Counted from the first letter of the stretch, positions 10,480 to 22,010 are shown. The stretch: 23,869 bases of DNA from Annulohypoxylon bovei var. microspora (GCA_022836615.1 MU405465.1:1-23869), one strand, 5' to 3'. Numbers and translations: made by a program. Notes: generated from the sequence alone by a model not told the origin.

Positions 10480-11010
10480 TTTATCGTTTACTTTTATTAA
10501 TAATTTTAATAATGCGTTTAAAACGAGATTTAATCTTTTAAGGATATGTTTTATATTTAATTGGAATTAGCTTAAGAAAACTAATGTTATAATTAATTTT
10601 AAGTTATTTTTAACTATGTTAATTGTGGCGAGGTTTTTTTATCAAACTATTTTTCCAATAATTTTATGATTTATTAAAATTATTACGTTTAATTTATTAA
10701 ATTAAAATTATGGTTATAAGTTTCATATAATTTACATTAAATAAAAAACTTTTAATTTTATCACATTATATTTCTTTTCCATTTTTGTAAAAATTTTATT
10801 TAAAAATATAATTAATTATATTTTATTTAAATGTATATTTACTTTATTTTAATTTCCTTTTATATGGAAAATTATTACGCCATATTCCCATTTTTTTACC
10901 ACGTTTAATTTAATAAAAACAATTTTATTAAAATTTTAATATAATAAGTACGTTTTTATTATTAAATTATGTTGAATAAAGTAAAAAGTTTTTTTCTTGT
11001 TTTTTATAAG
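10480..11010 (-). pseudogene. Degenerate RNase H of nested element
   Basis: Blocks in order on the minus strand are as follows. KLNVVKKWEYGVIIFHIKG (about 10,910-10,850) corresponds to the family's LDxSKxxGxGxxIxHxxG, with the first catalytic Asp now Asn. FLNKIFTKMEKKYNVTKLxVF-like spacing (about 10,810-10,740) corresponds to F-L-S-R-x-L-x-x-A-E-x-x-Y-x-x-T-E-L-E, including the second catalytic position. FQLNIKHILKRLNLVLNALLKL (shown only in part here; about 10,570-10,500) corresponds to the connection motif I-x-H-I-P-G-x-x-N-x-V-P-D-A-L-S-R-L. Proline and serine codons have become Leu, as C-to-T change predicts. Frameshifts separate the pieces. Confidence 0.88.
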
Positions 11011-11254
11011 CTTAAACTTCTTTTTTAAAGTTTATTTCTTTCGAATTATTTTGTTTCTTATTAATAAACTTTTTGTAGTTTAATTTTTATTAAATATTAT
11101 TATTTTTTTTTCCTAAAACAATTAAATCTTTTATTAATATTAAGGAATATACTTTTTTAACTATATAATCATTTCAATATAAGTTTTTAAATCTTTAAGC
11201 ATTTTAAGAATTTTAATCTTTTTAATTACTTTAATTTTATTTAACGTAATCGAT

Positions 11255-11800
11255 GTATTGAATTTATTTATTAAAAAACTTAAAAGTTTAATAAAATTAT
11301 ACATTACAAAGGATTTTTAAAGGGTTATAATAATTTTTAATTCTTAGAAAGTTTTAAATATTACGTTAAAATGTTTTAAATGATCTTCCTTTATATCGTT
11401 ATAAATTACAATATTATTTAAATATATTTTGCAATATTTTTTATGCGAATAAAGCTTTTAATTCATAAACCTTTATACATAAAAAAAATTATTCCAATAA
11501 CTTATTAACACCACGTTTAAAACCTCCAATCCTTTTAATAAAATAATTGTTATTTTATTCTTATAAAGGCTAAATGTTAAAAATTAATAAAAGAAACTCT
11601 TCCCATCCATTATTATAACTTTTTTCTTCCTTTTAATATCCATGATAACGTTTTCTTACGTTAATAATAAATATATATTAAGAATTGTTATATCATTTAA
11701 TAAACGTAAGTTAATTACCATACGACCTTTCCATTTACCATTTATTATCTTTTAAATTATAAAAATAAGGTTAATAAATAACGTTAAGTTTTTTATCCAT
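11255..11800 (-). pseudogene. Degenerate reverse transcriptase of nested element
   Basis: Conserved blocks in order on the minus strand are: KWKGRMVINLRLLN (family: K-x-R-x-V-x-D-x-R-x-L-N); YLLLTQ-like YPLPxQ; MDGKSFFY-stop (family D-A-x-x-F-F-Y-Q; first catalytic Asp intact at 11,605-11,607); LKGLEVLNVVLISYWNN (family H-R-G-x-E-x-F-N-V-x-x-M-G-Y-x-N-S); V-stop-RFMN (V-Q-R-x-x-N); and the active-site box YLDD as YLNN (11,424-11,413), followed by IVIYNDIKEDHLKH. The tail reads KSFVMYNFIKLLSFLINKF, then the thumb with a Y-I-P end near 11,150. The FFYQ plus VQR signature separates it from the reverse transcriptase of the array. Both Asp codons of the DD box are Asn. Confidence 0.95.
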
Positions 11801-13451
11801 AATATCTTTTCATTATTATATATATCGTTATAAGTTTTATTAAGGAATTCTTTATTTTTGAAATTTAATTTATAAATATATATATAAATTTTACATTTTT
11901 ATTAATTTAATATAAAATTTATTTACATTTTTTTATTTTCAAACATTTAAATTATACAATGTTTTATTTATATATTATACTTTTTTAAAATCATTTTTAT
12001 TTTTTCCGCGTAAGCTTTATTTATATATTATATATATATTCCATCCTTTATTAATATAGATAAAACGTTTTTCAATTTAATTAATCTTAAATTAATGTTT
12101 TTTATTTAAATTCTTAATAAAAACTTATCTTTTTCTTATTTTCTTTTAATGTTCTAAGCCTTTTTTTAAACTTTGATCCCTTTTATTAAGTTTTTAAATT
12201 TATGTAAAGATATAAATATTTTTATAACCTTATTTATTAAATTAAATTTATTAAAAAAAAATGTAAGAATATCCGTTTTAAATCGTCCCTTATTATTAAT
12301 GTTATAAATTTTACTAATCTTTTAGTTTCGGTAAATTTTTAGTAATTTGTTGGTATTATTTATTATTGGGATCATTTTTATATTTATTATTAAAGTAATG
12401 GTGTTTAATATCCTTAAAGAATTTCCAAAGAAAAAGTATTTTCTTTTATTATTAAATTCATTTATTTAAGATAAATCTTTATAATTTATATATAAGAAGG
12501 TTAAGGTGTATAATAATATTATTACGTTTTAATGGGTTATTATTTTACGGTTAATGGATTTTATTAATTTATGGATTTCGATAAGAATATTCGCTTTTTA
12601 ATAAAATTCTAACATTATTATTTATTTAAGATAATTAATAATTACTTTATATGATTTCAATTATTTTATTTTTAATAAAAAATTTAATTTTAAATTATTA
12701 TTAATTTATGTTTTAATTTAAACCAACGTTTTTATCAATTTTCTTTAATGTTATATTAATATTAATAAATAAAAAATCGCTGAATTTTTAAGGGTTAATC
12801 TTCCACTAATACCTTTTACTTTATAATTTCTTTTTTTATATTTAATTTTATAATCCTTATAATTATTTATTAATTATTGTTTATTTATTATTTTTCCGTT
12901 AACTTTTATATTTTTATATATTATTTAAATTTTTAATGATTCATAAAATCGTATTTTAAAATTTATATATGTATACCTTTTATTTAAATGTTGTTTAAAA
13001 TATAGTTTAAAAATAACTTTTATGATTTTAAGCTTTATTAATATTTTAATAAATATTTTATCATATAATGTTTTTATATTCTTAGGATTTATAAAGCCAT
13101 TTTCGTTTTTATTTTAATATAATGCTTTTATATTTTAAGGTTTTTCTTTAATATTTTCAACAATTAATTATTAATATTTCTTTATACTTTTTATTAATAT
13201 ATATACTTTAATATATACATGTTTTATAAAGGTGTTTTTTAACGGAAATATTTTTTCGCACTTTTAACATATAATTTTATCCTTTTTAAATTTTATAACC
13301 TTAGGTTTAATAGTATAAAAAGTATTATTATTAATTTTTATTAATTTATTTATTATGAAAGTTTCTTCCTTTATATTTAAATATTATTTTAATAAAAAAT
13401 AACCATTATTTTAAAACGCTGCTTCCTTAATATCCTTTTTATTATCATTAT
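11801..13451 (-). pseudogene. Protease-RT linker and RT N-terminus of nested element
   Basis: This falls between the protease-like frame and the recognisable reverse transcriptase blocks. The minus strand is purine-rich like the rest of pol, so it is probably coding in origin, but I could not recognise a domain in it. The first fingers blocks of the reverse transcriptase should lie in its low-coordinate end. Stops occur in all frames. Confidence 0.45.
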
Positions 13452-13781
13452 TTATAATAAAAACTTTATTATTATATTAAAAAGCTTATTCATTTTATTT
13501 AACTTAAATTTATTTATTTTATCGTTATTTTTAAAATTATTTTCACGGACCTTTATAATTATAATCTTTATATTAAAATAAGCCTCCGTTCCATCCTCGC
13601 TTAAATAAATTATTACTTTATTTATGCAAAAACCATCCACCTTCATATGGCGTTTATATTCTTTAAAGTTAAAATTAATTTTTACGAGAGAAATTGTTTT
13701 TACGTTATAATTCGCACCAATTAAAGCCTTTACGCCAATTAAATTAAAATTAAGAATTTCCTCATTAATATATTTTTCCAA
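13452..13781 (-). pseudogene. Retropepsin-like protease remnant, nested element
   Basis: This 109-codon stop-free frame is the longest in the window. The product contains VKALIGANYNVKTIS, which fits the retropepsin active-site block V-x-A-L-I-D-S/T-G-A-x-x-N-x-I-S except that the catalytic D-S/T pair is missing, as if deleted. Downstream are a segment DGFCINKVIIYLSEDGTEAYF, with flap-like glycine and strand pattern, and a hydrophobic IKIIIIKV where the second conserved strand should be. Aspartic protease at this place, after gag and before reverse transcriptase, cuts the Gag-Pol polyprotein. The assignment rests on pattern and position. The first Met is probably not the original start, since the domain would be internal to a polyprotein. 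Confidence 0.6.
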
Positions 13782-13799
13782 AATATGAATTTGCGGTTA

Positions 13800-14700
13800 T
13801 TTCCTTTAAAACACTTAACGATATTAAGGTTTAATAAATTAATTTAATAAATAATAATAAATTTAATATAAAACTTTTAAAATAATTATAAACTAATTTC
13901 ATTAAAGTTAATAAAGTTAATTATTATAATATTATTACATTAACTTAAAATAACTAATAATTAATAAACATTTAATTAATAATTAAAAAAGTTTACATGT
14001 TTTTATTAAGGTTTTATAATTAATAATATAATTTAATAATAATCTTATATATAAATGTTTTTTTTTTTAAATAAAAAAGCTAATCATTTAAAAAAAAACC
14101 AACAATATTATTTAATTGGATTATAAGTTATTTAAGTGGTGGATAAATTAAATTATATACTTTTAATATTTGTTATATTGAAAAATTTCTTCCAATTACC
14201 TTTGTGATTTATATAATATTTATTACTTAAAAACGAACAAATTCTTCGGTCGCGATATAATTTAATTTATAAATAAAATTAAGATTTTTCAACTATTTTA
14301 ACATTATTATTATTAACATTTTAAAACGTAAAATGGTAGCTTAAAAAGTTTTTTTAAAATTTTCATTATAAAAAGCCTTAAAATCTTAAGAAACTTTTTT
14401 TATTTATTATTTTTAAGCGTTACTTTATAATAATTATGCGAAATTTTTATAAATTATATCCATTTATATAACAATTACTACGTATTTTCTTATATTATTT
14501 ATAAATAAATAAATATTTTTTTAATATACGAATTTTTTTATTATTATAAAATTTACTTTCTTATATAACGTTTCATTTAAATTTAAATGAAAATATCCGA
14601 TTTGTGTTAATTTTTATCCGTATGTTATTAAGTGATTTACTTGATTAATGTGTTATGTTTAAAAAGTATTCGTTACTTAAATAAAAAAGTTATTAATTAA
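13800..14700 (-). pseudogene. Probable gag remnant of nested element
   Basis: Upstream of the protease on the minus strand, a frame from about 14,345 to 14,110 is fairly open and reads like a helical, Leu/Ile-rich capsid segment (ATILRFKM ... YIATEEFVRF ... YPPLK). Gag forms the particle that houses reverse transcription. Gag sequences diverge quickly and I saw no zinc knuckle, so this call rests mainly on location and on the low stop density of that piece. Confidence 0.4.
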
Positions 14701-16290
14701 GCTTGGGTTATTTATTAATTATAAAAAATTAAAGGGAAGTGGGTTTAGAAAAAAGGGAGGTAAATTTTTAAGAAACAAATTTAAAAAAAGTAAATTATTT
14801 CTTTATCTTTTTTATTTTATTTATTTTATTTGTTTTGGTATTACTTAACCATTTAAGATATTTGCTGGTATAATGGTAACCTTTACTTAGCTTATAATAT
14901 TTATTACGTTCATGTTAAATGTAAAAGTTTTATTTTATTTTAATAAAGAATTTTATTTTAATGGAAAATTCTCGTCTTATTTTGAAAAGGAATGTTAATA
15001 TTCCTCATGTTTAAGTAAATTTTAAAATGGTGAAAATTAAATAGATTTTTTTGAAAAGTTTTATTTTTTAAAAGATTGTGGTGTTAAGGATAAAATGTTT
15101 AATTTTTGTGTTAAAAGAAAAAATAATTAATTTAAATTATTTCTTAATAAACTTAATTCATTTAAACTTTTTTTTTCCTTAAGATTCTTTTTAAGATTTT
15201 CTATTATAAGATTTTTAAGATCTTTAAGGCCTTCTTTTAAATTAGAAAATAATAAGTTTAAAAATAATAAAAATAATAAAAATAATAATAATAAAAGATA
15301 ATCCCGTAAATTTCATTAAGGTCCTTTTTTTCTTAAAATTGTATTTAAGGTTAATACCGATAATAAATCCAACCATATTAATGTTTAAATAAGGTAAAAT
15401 CGGGTTAACGATATTAAAGTTTACTTAATTTTTATTAATAAAGGTGTTAATTTATATATCTTTAAATTATTTTATAATTACCTTTATAATAATGTATATA
15501 AAATTAAAATAATAAAATTAAATAATTACTTTAAATTTATTTCGTTTAAAGAAAGTAATAATTGGCTTTTAAAAAAAAATATAAATAATTATAATAATGA
15601 AATATTTATTTCATCGATGTTAAATGGTGGGAAAAGTTAATTAAAAATAAAGGAATAATGATTTTATATAAAGGAATCGTTTTCTTAATATTATAAATTC
15701 CGTGGAATAAAAGGTTTTTCAAGATTTAATAAAATATTATTTTATTAAATATCCGATAAAGTGGTTCTTAGTTTTTTATATAATTTTCATTTAATAAAAG
15801 TTTTTAAAAGATTATTAATATTAAATATTTCCTTACCTAAAATAGTGGGGTTATCTTATGGGTTATATTATGTAAAAAGAAAAGTAATAAAATTATCTTA
15901 TTAATATTAAAGAATATTATTTTTTTAATGGGAAAAATTATCTTCTTTTAATATAAAGTTAACAACGAATCTTAAAACGAATTTAATTGTAATGTTAAAA
16001 GCATATTTATTAATTTTCTAACCGTCTAAATAATTTTTTACCGCAATATTAACATTTATACAAGTAATATAAATTATTTAAACTGATATTTTAATTTGCT
16101 TTTATAGAAATTATTCCATTATTTTACGGATTAAAATTAAAACGTTATTTTAAAAAGTAATATTCTTTCGTTAAAAAATTAATTTATTCTTAAGATCGTC
16201 CTAAAAAATAATTATTTAATAACATATAATTATGTAAGGCTTATCTTCCTTTATTATGTCCATCCAAGTGGTGGGAAATAACTTAGGATT
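14701..16290. other. 5' region of nested element, no recognised gene
   Basis: This lies between the probable gag and the leader minisatellite. Several stretches (about 14,700-14,770, 14,950-15,120 and 15,600-15,900) are rich in A and G on the plus strand, opposite to the pol region. No frame on either strand is open for more than a few dozen codons, and I recognise no domain. It may be gag N-terminus plus a long untranslated leader, or captured sequence. An (AAT)n-type simple repeat is at 15,261-15,295. Confidence 0.35.
15261..15295. repeat. AAT/AAAAT simple repeat
   Basis: AAAATAAT units are followed by AAT units in direct tandem, a low-complexity run without other features. Confidence 0.7.
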
Positions 16291-16430
16291 AAAAGAAATT
16301 AATAAAAATTAATAAAAATTAATGAAGAAATTAATGAAAATTAATGAAAATTAATTAAAATCGATGAAAATTAATTAAAATTAATGAAAATTAATTAAAA
16401 ATTAATGAAAATTAATCAAGGATTAATGGA
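16291..16430. repeat. Minisatellite, unit about 10 bp (ATTAATGAAA type)
   Basis: About fourteen tandem units of AATTAATRAAA-like sequence. Units vary between TAATGAAAA, TAATAAAAA and TAATTAAAA, mostly G/A changes. It lies in the leader of the nested element, about 145 bp inside the 5' LTR. Leader tandem repeats are seen in some LTR elements. No function can be assigned. Confidence 0.85.
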
Positions 16431-16557
16431 AAAAATAATAATTAAAAATAAATGTTAAAATTAAATAAATTACGAAGGTTTTAATTAATTATAATTAATT
16501 AAATAAAAAAAGATTTTCTTAATTAATTAAATGCTAATCATTAGTTTTCTTATAAAA

Positions 16558-16575
16558 CAAGAAATATTACCAAAT
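16558..16575 (-). other. Primer binding site candidate of nested element
   Basis: Read on the minus strand, the sequence directly after the 5' LTR is ATTTGGTAATATTTCTTG. A TGG two to three bases after the LTR is the usual start of a primer binding site, pairing with the CCA end of a tRNA. RIP changes make the tRNA species unreadable. Confidence 0.6.
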
Positions 16576-16730
16576 TATCATAACATATTCATAAGTTATA
16601 ATATAAATATTATACAAGCATAAAATAAATTCTTTTAATTATTATAAAATAAAAATTATTTTATTTAAAAGTTATCTTACAAAAAAAAGGTTTTAAAATG
16701 AAAGTTAAACGAATCGTAATTACTATATCA
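16576..16730 (-). repeat. 5' LTR of nested element
   Basis: It is 155 bp, gap-free against 6,976-7,130, and ends in ATATCA before the TTTAT duplication. On the minus strand it starts TGATATAG and ends TGATA, consistent with TG...CA termini before mutation. Confidence 0.95.
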
Positions 16731-16735
16731 TTTAT
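16731..16735. repeat. Target site duplication TTTAT (right)
   Basis: This is the second copy of the 5-bp target. Array LTR sequence resumes directly after it and matches copy A from 1,628 on. Confidence 0.92.
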
Positions 16736-16812
16736 TACATTTATAATTATAATATAAATTTACGTTAATTTTTACTTTAATTAATTTTCCAAGTCTTTAA
16801 TTTATAATAATA
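16736..16812 (-). repeat. LTR of array, copy B, right half
   Basis: This matches 1,628-1,704 of copy A and 23,075-23,150 of copy C. It ends at the same base as the other copies, followed by the C/T tract that is the polypurine tract of unit 3. Confidence 0.75.
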
Positions 16813-16878
16813 CCCTTTTCCCCCATTTTTTAAGGCTTATAATTGTAAAAGCTTTTTCATCCACTTTATTTTTTATTT

Positions 16879-17054
16879 TAAATCATTGGTAAAATGTTTT
16901 TAAAGCCTTTATATTTTTTAATTTTTTTTAAAGTTTTTATATTAACTTTATATAACTTTTCCATTTAATTAATATTATTTTATATACATTTCATCTTTTA
17001 CGCTTATTTTTTAATTATAAGATTTCTTTAATAATATATTTAAAATCTTCGCCG
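16879..17054 (-). pseudogene. Probable chromodomain remnant, unit 3
   Basis: This is the positional counterpart of 1,771-1,946 in unit 2, with the same lysine-rich frame altered by further transitions. It is weak alone, and the call depends on the unit 2 reading. Confidence 0.42.
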
Positions 17055-17607
17055 TTTTAATTAATAAAAAGTGGTGGTTAAATATTATTTTATATTTAAA
17101 ATAATAATAAGTTTATAATTATTAATTTAAATAATTTAATATGGAATTATAATTAAATTTTTATAAATATATTTAATTTTATTATATAAAGGTTAATTAC
17201 TTTAATTACCTTATATTTCGTATATAATTAAAAGAATTTTTTTTTAAATTATAATATTATAATATTTTTTAAGTTTAATTAAACTTTATTATTTACTTTA
17301 TATTTAAAACCTTTTAATTAAAATTAATTTATTATACATTTTATACGTTTTTAAATTACAATTATAATAATTTAAATATATTTATTAACTTTTTTAATTT
17401 TAATTATAAAATTTATAACCCATTATTTTTTAAATAATTTATTTAAAATTTCATTAATAATTTATTTAATTAAATATATATAATATTTATATGTTATATA
17501 AAAAAAGGTTAACCCGGTTATTATATTTTAATTATTAATTATTACCATCGTTATAAATAACATTTTTAATTAATTAAATTATATATAAATTAAAAAATAT
17601 TATAAAT

Positions 17608-18530
17608 ATATTTATACCTTTTAATTTATTTTTTTTTATAAATTTATTAATCTTTAAATTAAAAATAATGGATAAACATTATACCACTTTTATTAATTTA
17701 TAAAGTTTTATTTAAAATACATTCATTTAATTATTCTTTTAATTTAATATTACCGTTATAAAAAAGTTATAATATTTAACGTAAATGTATATAAACTTTA
17801 TAACACACGTTTTAACTTTTATAATATCCATTACTTTTAATAAAACCCATTTTAATAATTAATAAGTAACCATTATTAAATATTAAAAGTTTCTTTTTTT
17901 TTTTATTAACATTTTTATTATAAAATTAATAAATAATTTTAAAAAATAACAATTAAAAATAAATAAAAGTTTTAATAACCTTTTTCGTTAAATTCGTTAA
18001 ATGTAAATTTAATTATAAACATTATAATTCTTATAAAACTTTTATATATTTTATTTTATAATTAATTAATAAAAGGACTTTAAAATAATTATAATAATAT
18101 TATTTTTTTTTAAGTAATTTATAACATGGGAATTATAAACATTTTAAATTATAACCGTTTTAAAGGGCTTTTAATTTAATATCCACATTTATTCCTTAAA
18201 TAATATAATTCTTTTATCATTTAAACCACATTTAATAATTAAGATTTTATAATCCTTAAAAACTAATAAAAAATAACGATCACTTTTATTAATAACTTTA
18301 TAAATTATTTTAAAATTTATATTTTTAATAACCTTTTAATTTTATAAAGTTTATAAGTCCTTATTATAAAAAATTCTTTCTTTAATAAATATAATTATAA
18401 AGTTTTAATTTAATATTATTCCTTTTTTTAACACTTTAATAACATTTATTAAAAACATTTAAATGTTTATTATTATTATTTTTATTAAAAATAACCATTT
18501 TTATTTAAATAAACATTGCATATAATTTGC
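17608..18530 (-). pseudogene. Degenerate integrase, unit 3
   Basis: Collinear with 2,500-3,420 of unit 2. The zinc-end counterpart near 18,440-18,370 still reads N-K-C-Y-stop-S-V-K-K-G on the minus strand, against N-K-C-Y-stop-G-I-K-K-G in unit 2. The core is more degraded and has additional stops. Confidence 0.7.
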
Positions 18531-18793
18531 CACCTTTTTATTTTTTTAATTTATTAAGATATTTTAATTTTATTTTAATAAAACATTAAATTATTTTATT
18601 TTTTTATTAACTTAATATTTCATGATGAAATTAAATTTTAATAAAATTTACTTTTAATATATTTAATATTTATTTAATTTATAAATAATTATAAAATATT
18701 TTAAGTTCTTATAATTTATAAAAATTATAAAAAGTTTAATCACTTTTTATAACTTTTTTTACCATGTTTTTATTAATTTAATAATCATTAAAA

Positions 18794-19160
18794 GCTTTTT
18801 ATTATATATTTCGTAATTACATTTAATTAATAATAACTTTATTAAATAATAAATTACAAGTTTTAACATCCCATTATAATCCTTTTATAAAAAATAAGCT
18901 TTTAAAGCCCATTTTAAATAATCCGCTTTTAAATATATTTTTTAATTAAAGTTTTAATAAATTAAAATTAATGTGGTAATAAATAAATGTTTTAATTTTT
19001 TAAATATTACGTTTATTTTTTACCCTCATTTAAAAAAGGCTTTTTTTTTTATTAAAGTGGTTAAAAAGGTAATTAATTTATTAAATCCTTTAATAAATGT
19101 CTTATAAAAGTTTATGAATTTTAAGAAATTATAAATTCCTTATACATTTATAAGTGGTTT
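18794..19160 (-). pseudogene. Degenerate RT thumb and RNase H, unit 3
   Basis: Collinear with 3,681-4,047 of unit 2 and directly downstream of the reverse transcriptase on the minus strand. It was identified by alignment to unit 2, not by fresh motif reading. Confidence 0.65.
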
Positions 19161-19733
19161 TTATTTTTTAATGGTTATAATTTTATTAAAGTTTATTTTA
19201 ATTTTTTCTTTTACTATAATAATAAAATTTAAGTATTTAATTTCTTTTATAATAAAAAAACATTTAAAAAAGTTTAATTTTAAACCAACGTTATTAAAGC
19301 GTTTTAATATTATTTTAATTTTATTTATATAATTTTTATAAAACTTATTTAAATAAATTACCACATTATCCATATATATTAAATAATAATTATTTAAAAA
19401 ATCGGATAAAGTTTTATTAATATAACATTAAAACGTTATTAACGCCCCACATAACTTAAAAGGTATAATTAACCATTTAAAAACCTTAAATTAAATGCGA
19501 AAAATAATCTTTTATTTATTTTTTTTTTTTATTTATAATTTATAAAATATAACTTTAATATTAATTTTAATTAACCATTTAACTTTATAAAAAAATTATA
19601 AAGTTTCTTTAATTAATAATAATAAGTAATAATTATATATTAAAATGGTGTTAAAAGCCTTATAATTTATATAAAATTAAAAGTTATTTTTTAATTTTTT
19701 TACGAATAATATTAATACTTTTTTTAATAAATT
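19161..19733 (-). pseudogene. Degenerate Ty3/gypsy reverse transcriptase, unit 3
   Basis: The stop-free tail (19,373-19,161, 70 codons) starts inside the active-site box and reads MDNVVIYLNKF, so the first Asp of YMDD survives and the second is Asn. It continues with GLKLNFFKCFF, EIKYLNF and INFNKIITIKK, the same palm and thumb blocks as unit 2. The N-terminal blocks up to about 19,733 follow by collinearity. This copy preserves Met-Asp where unit 2 has Ile-Asn, showing that the two copies were mutated independently from a common YMDD ancestor. Confidence 0.93.
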
Positions 19734-22010
19734 ATTAACCTTAATTTACCTTTTATTTAATAAATTTATTAAAGTTTTTTATAACATTAAAAGTTCTTTT
19801 TTTAATATATTATATAAAGGTTTTTATAAGATTTCTTTTTCCTTATTTTAATCATTTTTTTATAAATTAACCTTAATGTTTAACCTTAACTTTAATAATA
19901 ATAATATTATACTTTTATTATTTAAAAAATTTCCGGCTTAATTTTTTAATTTATTAAATAACATTTCTTAAATTTAATTAATTATAAACTTTTTTTTTTT
20001 TTAATACGATGTTAATATTTCGTATAATAACATTAAAAATTTAAACGTTTTTATTATTTTTCTTATATTAATGTTTTTTTTCTTAAGTCATAAATATTAA
20101 AAATATATTTCTTATTATATATTTAATTTTTTTAATTTATAAATACTTTATTTTAATATTATAAAATGTTTAAGTAATGTTTTAACCCTTTTTATATATT
20201 ATTAAATTATATTTTTTTAAATTTATTTTAATTAACCTTTTTTTCGTTTTATAAATAATGTTATTTTATTTTATTTACGATTTTTTTAATATTAAAAAGA
20301 ATGTGAAATCTGGGATAACATAACCTTATATTCGTTTTTTTTTATTATTTATATTAATTTTTATATATATAAATGTATTAATTATATAAGATTCTTTATT
20401 TTTAATTAATTTTAATTCTTTTTTTTAAATAAATATATATAATAACTTTATTTATTATATAAGTTTTTTATTAAATGTTAAATATATTAAATATTTTAAA
20501 TTTATAAACGTATTAATAAATTTTTATTTATTTAATAAAGTTTTAATTAAGAAAAAAGTAATATACATTTTATTTAAAACTTTTTTAATATTTATAAGTT
20601 TTAATATTAACCTTTAAGCGTGATTTTATTTAAAGGTTATTCATTTTTTAAATATTTTAATAATTTATAATTATTTTTAATATTTTAATTATTTTAAGTT
20701 TTTATAATGGCCATTTATAACATACCATTTTTATTATTACGGTTTAATTAAAATACGGCTCGAAATAATAAATAAACCATTATAAAATACCTTGTTTTCA
20801 TGTAACGGGCATATTTACTTTTTTTTTTAAATTTTTTAAACTTTTAATTTAACTTTTATTATACTTTTAATAAATTATTATTATTTTAATATAAGTTATT
20901 TACTTAATTTATTATTATAATTATTACAACGGTTAAAATTATATAATTTATTTTATTTATAATTATATTTTTATTTCCGTTAAATTTTAATCATTATTTT
21001 TAAATAATTACCGTGTTAATAAAATTAATAACTTTTTAATTAAATGTTTTTTTATATTAAATAATTATAAAGTAATTATTTTTTTTTTATAATTTAATGC
21101 CTTTTTTATTTTAATTATTACGTTATTAATTTTAATTATTTATTTATTATAATTTTTTTTATTTAATTTTTTTATTATAAAAACATTCCTTAATTTATTA
21201 TTTAATTTTATATTAATATAATTAATTTTATTCTCCCTTTTTTAATATAATCCATTAATTAAAATTAACTTACTTTTAAAGTTAATAAAGAAATCGTTAA
21301 AATATTAAAAAACATTTTAATACATTTTAATTAAATTTTAATAAATAACTTGGATTAATTATTTATTTTTTAATTTTTTAATTAAAATTTAAATAAAAAT
21401 TTAATTATTATATTATTTATTAAACCTTCCCGTATTAAGTTATTATATTAAACGCTGCCGTTTTTTAATTAAAACCGAAAATATAATTTTTAAATATTTA
21501 TTTTTTTTTAATTTAAAATGTATTATATTTTTTAAAATAAAAAAATTTAATATAATTATATATATCGAAAAATCTTTTTATTTATTAATTTAAATTAAAT
21601 ATTTTTTTTTAATTAAAATTATTTTTTTAATTTTATAAAACGAATTAAAATTACTTAATAAATTAATTATAAAATTATTAAAAAAATTATTAAAAAATTT
21701 ATATATATTCGGATCGTGTTAATAAAAAACGATAAATATTATAAAATTTTAATCGTTTATTATTTAAAAAGTATTTATATATTAAATTATCATTTAACGT
21801 AATAAATGTTTTTTTAAAAACTTTTATTAATTAAAAAATAATTAATGAAAATATATAACGGTTTTTATAAATAATAATAAATTTATATTATATAAAATTA
21901 AAAATAAAATTATTTTCATTAATAAAAAAAAAAGAAAAAAATAATAATTTTTCGTTTTTAAAGTTACGATATTTATATTTAAAAATGTGGATTAAATTAA
22001 TTAACATGGA
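19734..22010 (-). pseudogene. Gag/protease side of unit 3, unrecognisable
   Basis: Homologous to 4,621-6,888 of unit 2 and, from 20,463, to 1-1,540 of unit 1. No frame or motif could be read. It is listed so that the stretch is not taken as empty. Confidence 0.5.

Larger units (their letters stand above)
6976..16730 (-). mobile_element. Nested Ty3/gypsy chromovirus, 9,755 bp, RIP-inactivated
   Basis: This complete but dead LTR retrotransposon is inserted in the LTR between array units 2 and 3. It has two 155-bp LTRs exactly 9,600 bp apart, flanked by TTTAT duplications. Minus orientation follows from the polypurine tract beside the left LTR, the primer-site candidate beside the right LTR and all pol motifs. 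Pol order is protease, reverse transcriptase, RNase H, integrase, chromodomain. Its reverse transcriptase differs in type from that of the array: it carries the FFYQ and Q-R-x-M-N signatures of a separate fungal Ty3/gypsy lineage. About 1.7 kb lies between the chromodomain and the 3' LTR, and about 2.8 kb between protease and the 5' LTR, so it is long for the group. Confidence 0.95.

Noticed and set aside
14940..15120. Possible captured gene on the plus strand (frame beginning MENSRLILKRN)
   Set aside because: The frame is interrupted by stops after fewer than 20 codons, repeatedly, and no domain is recognisable. It is retained only as the purine-bias observation.
16291..16430. CRISPR-like array
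   Set aside because: Units are about 10 bp, contiguous, without unique spacers of constant length and without cas genes. It is a minisatellite.
6976..16730. Plus-strand orientation of the nested element
   Set aside because: The pyrimidine tract next to the left LTR, the TGG next to the right LTR on the minus strand, and every pol motif all point to minus.
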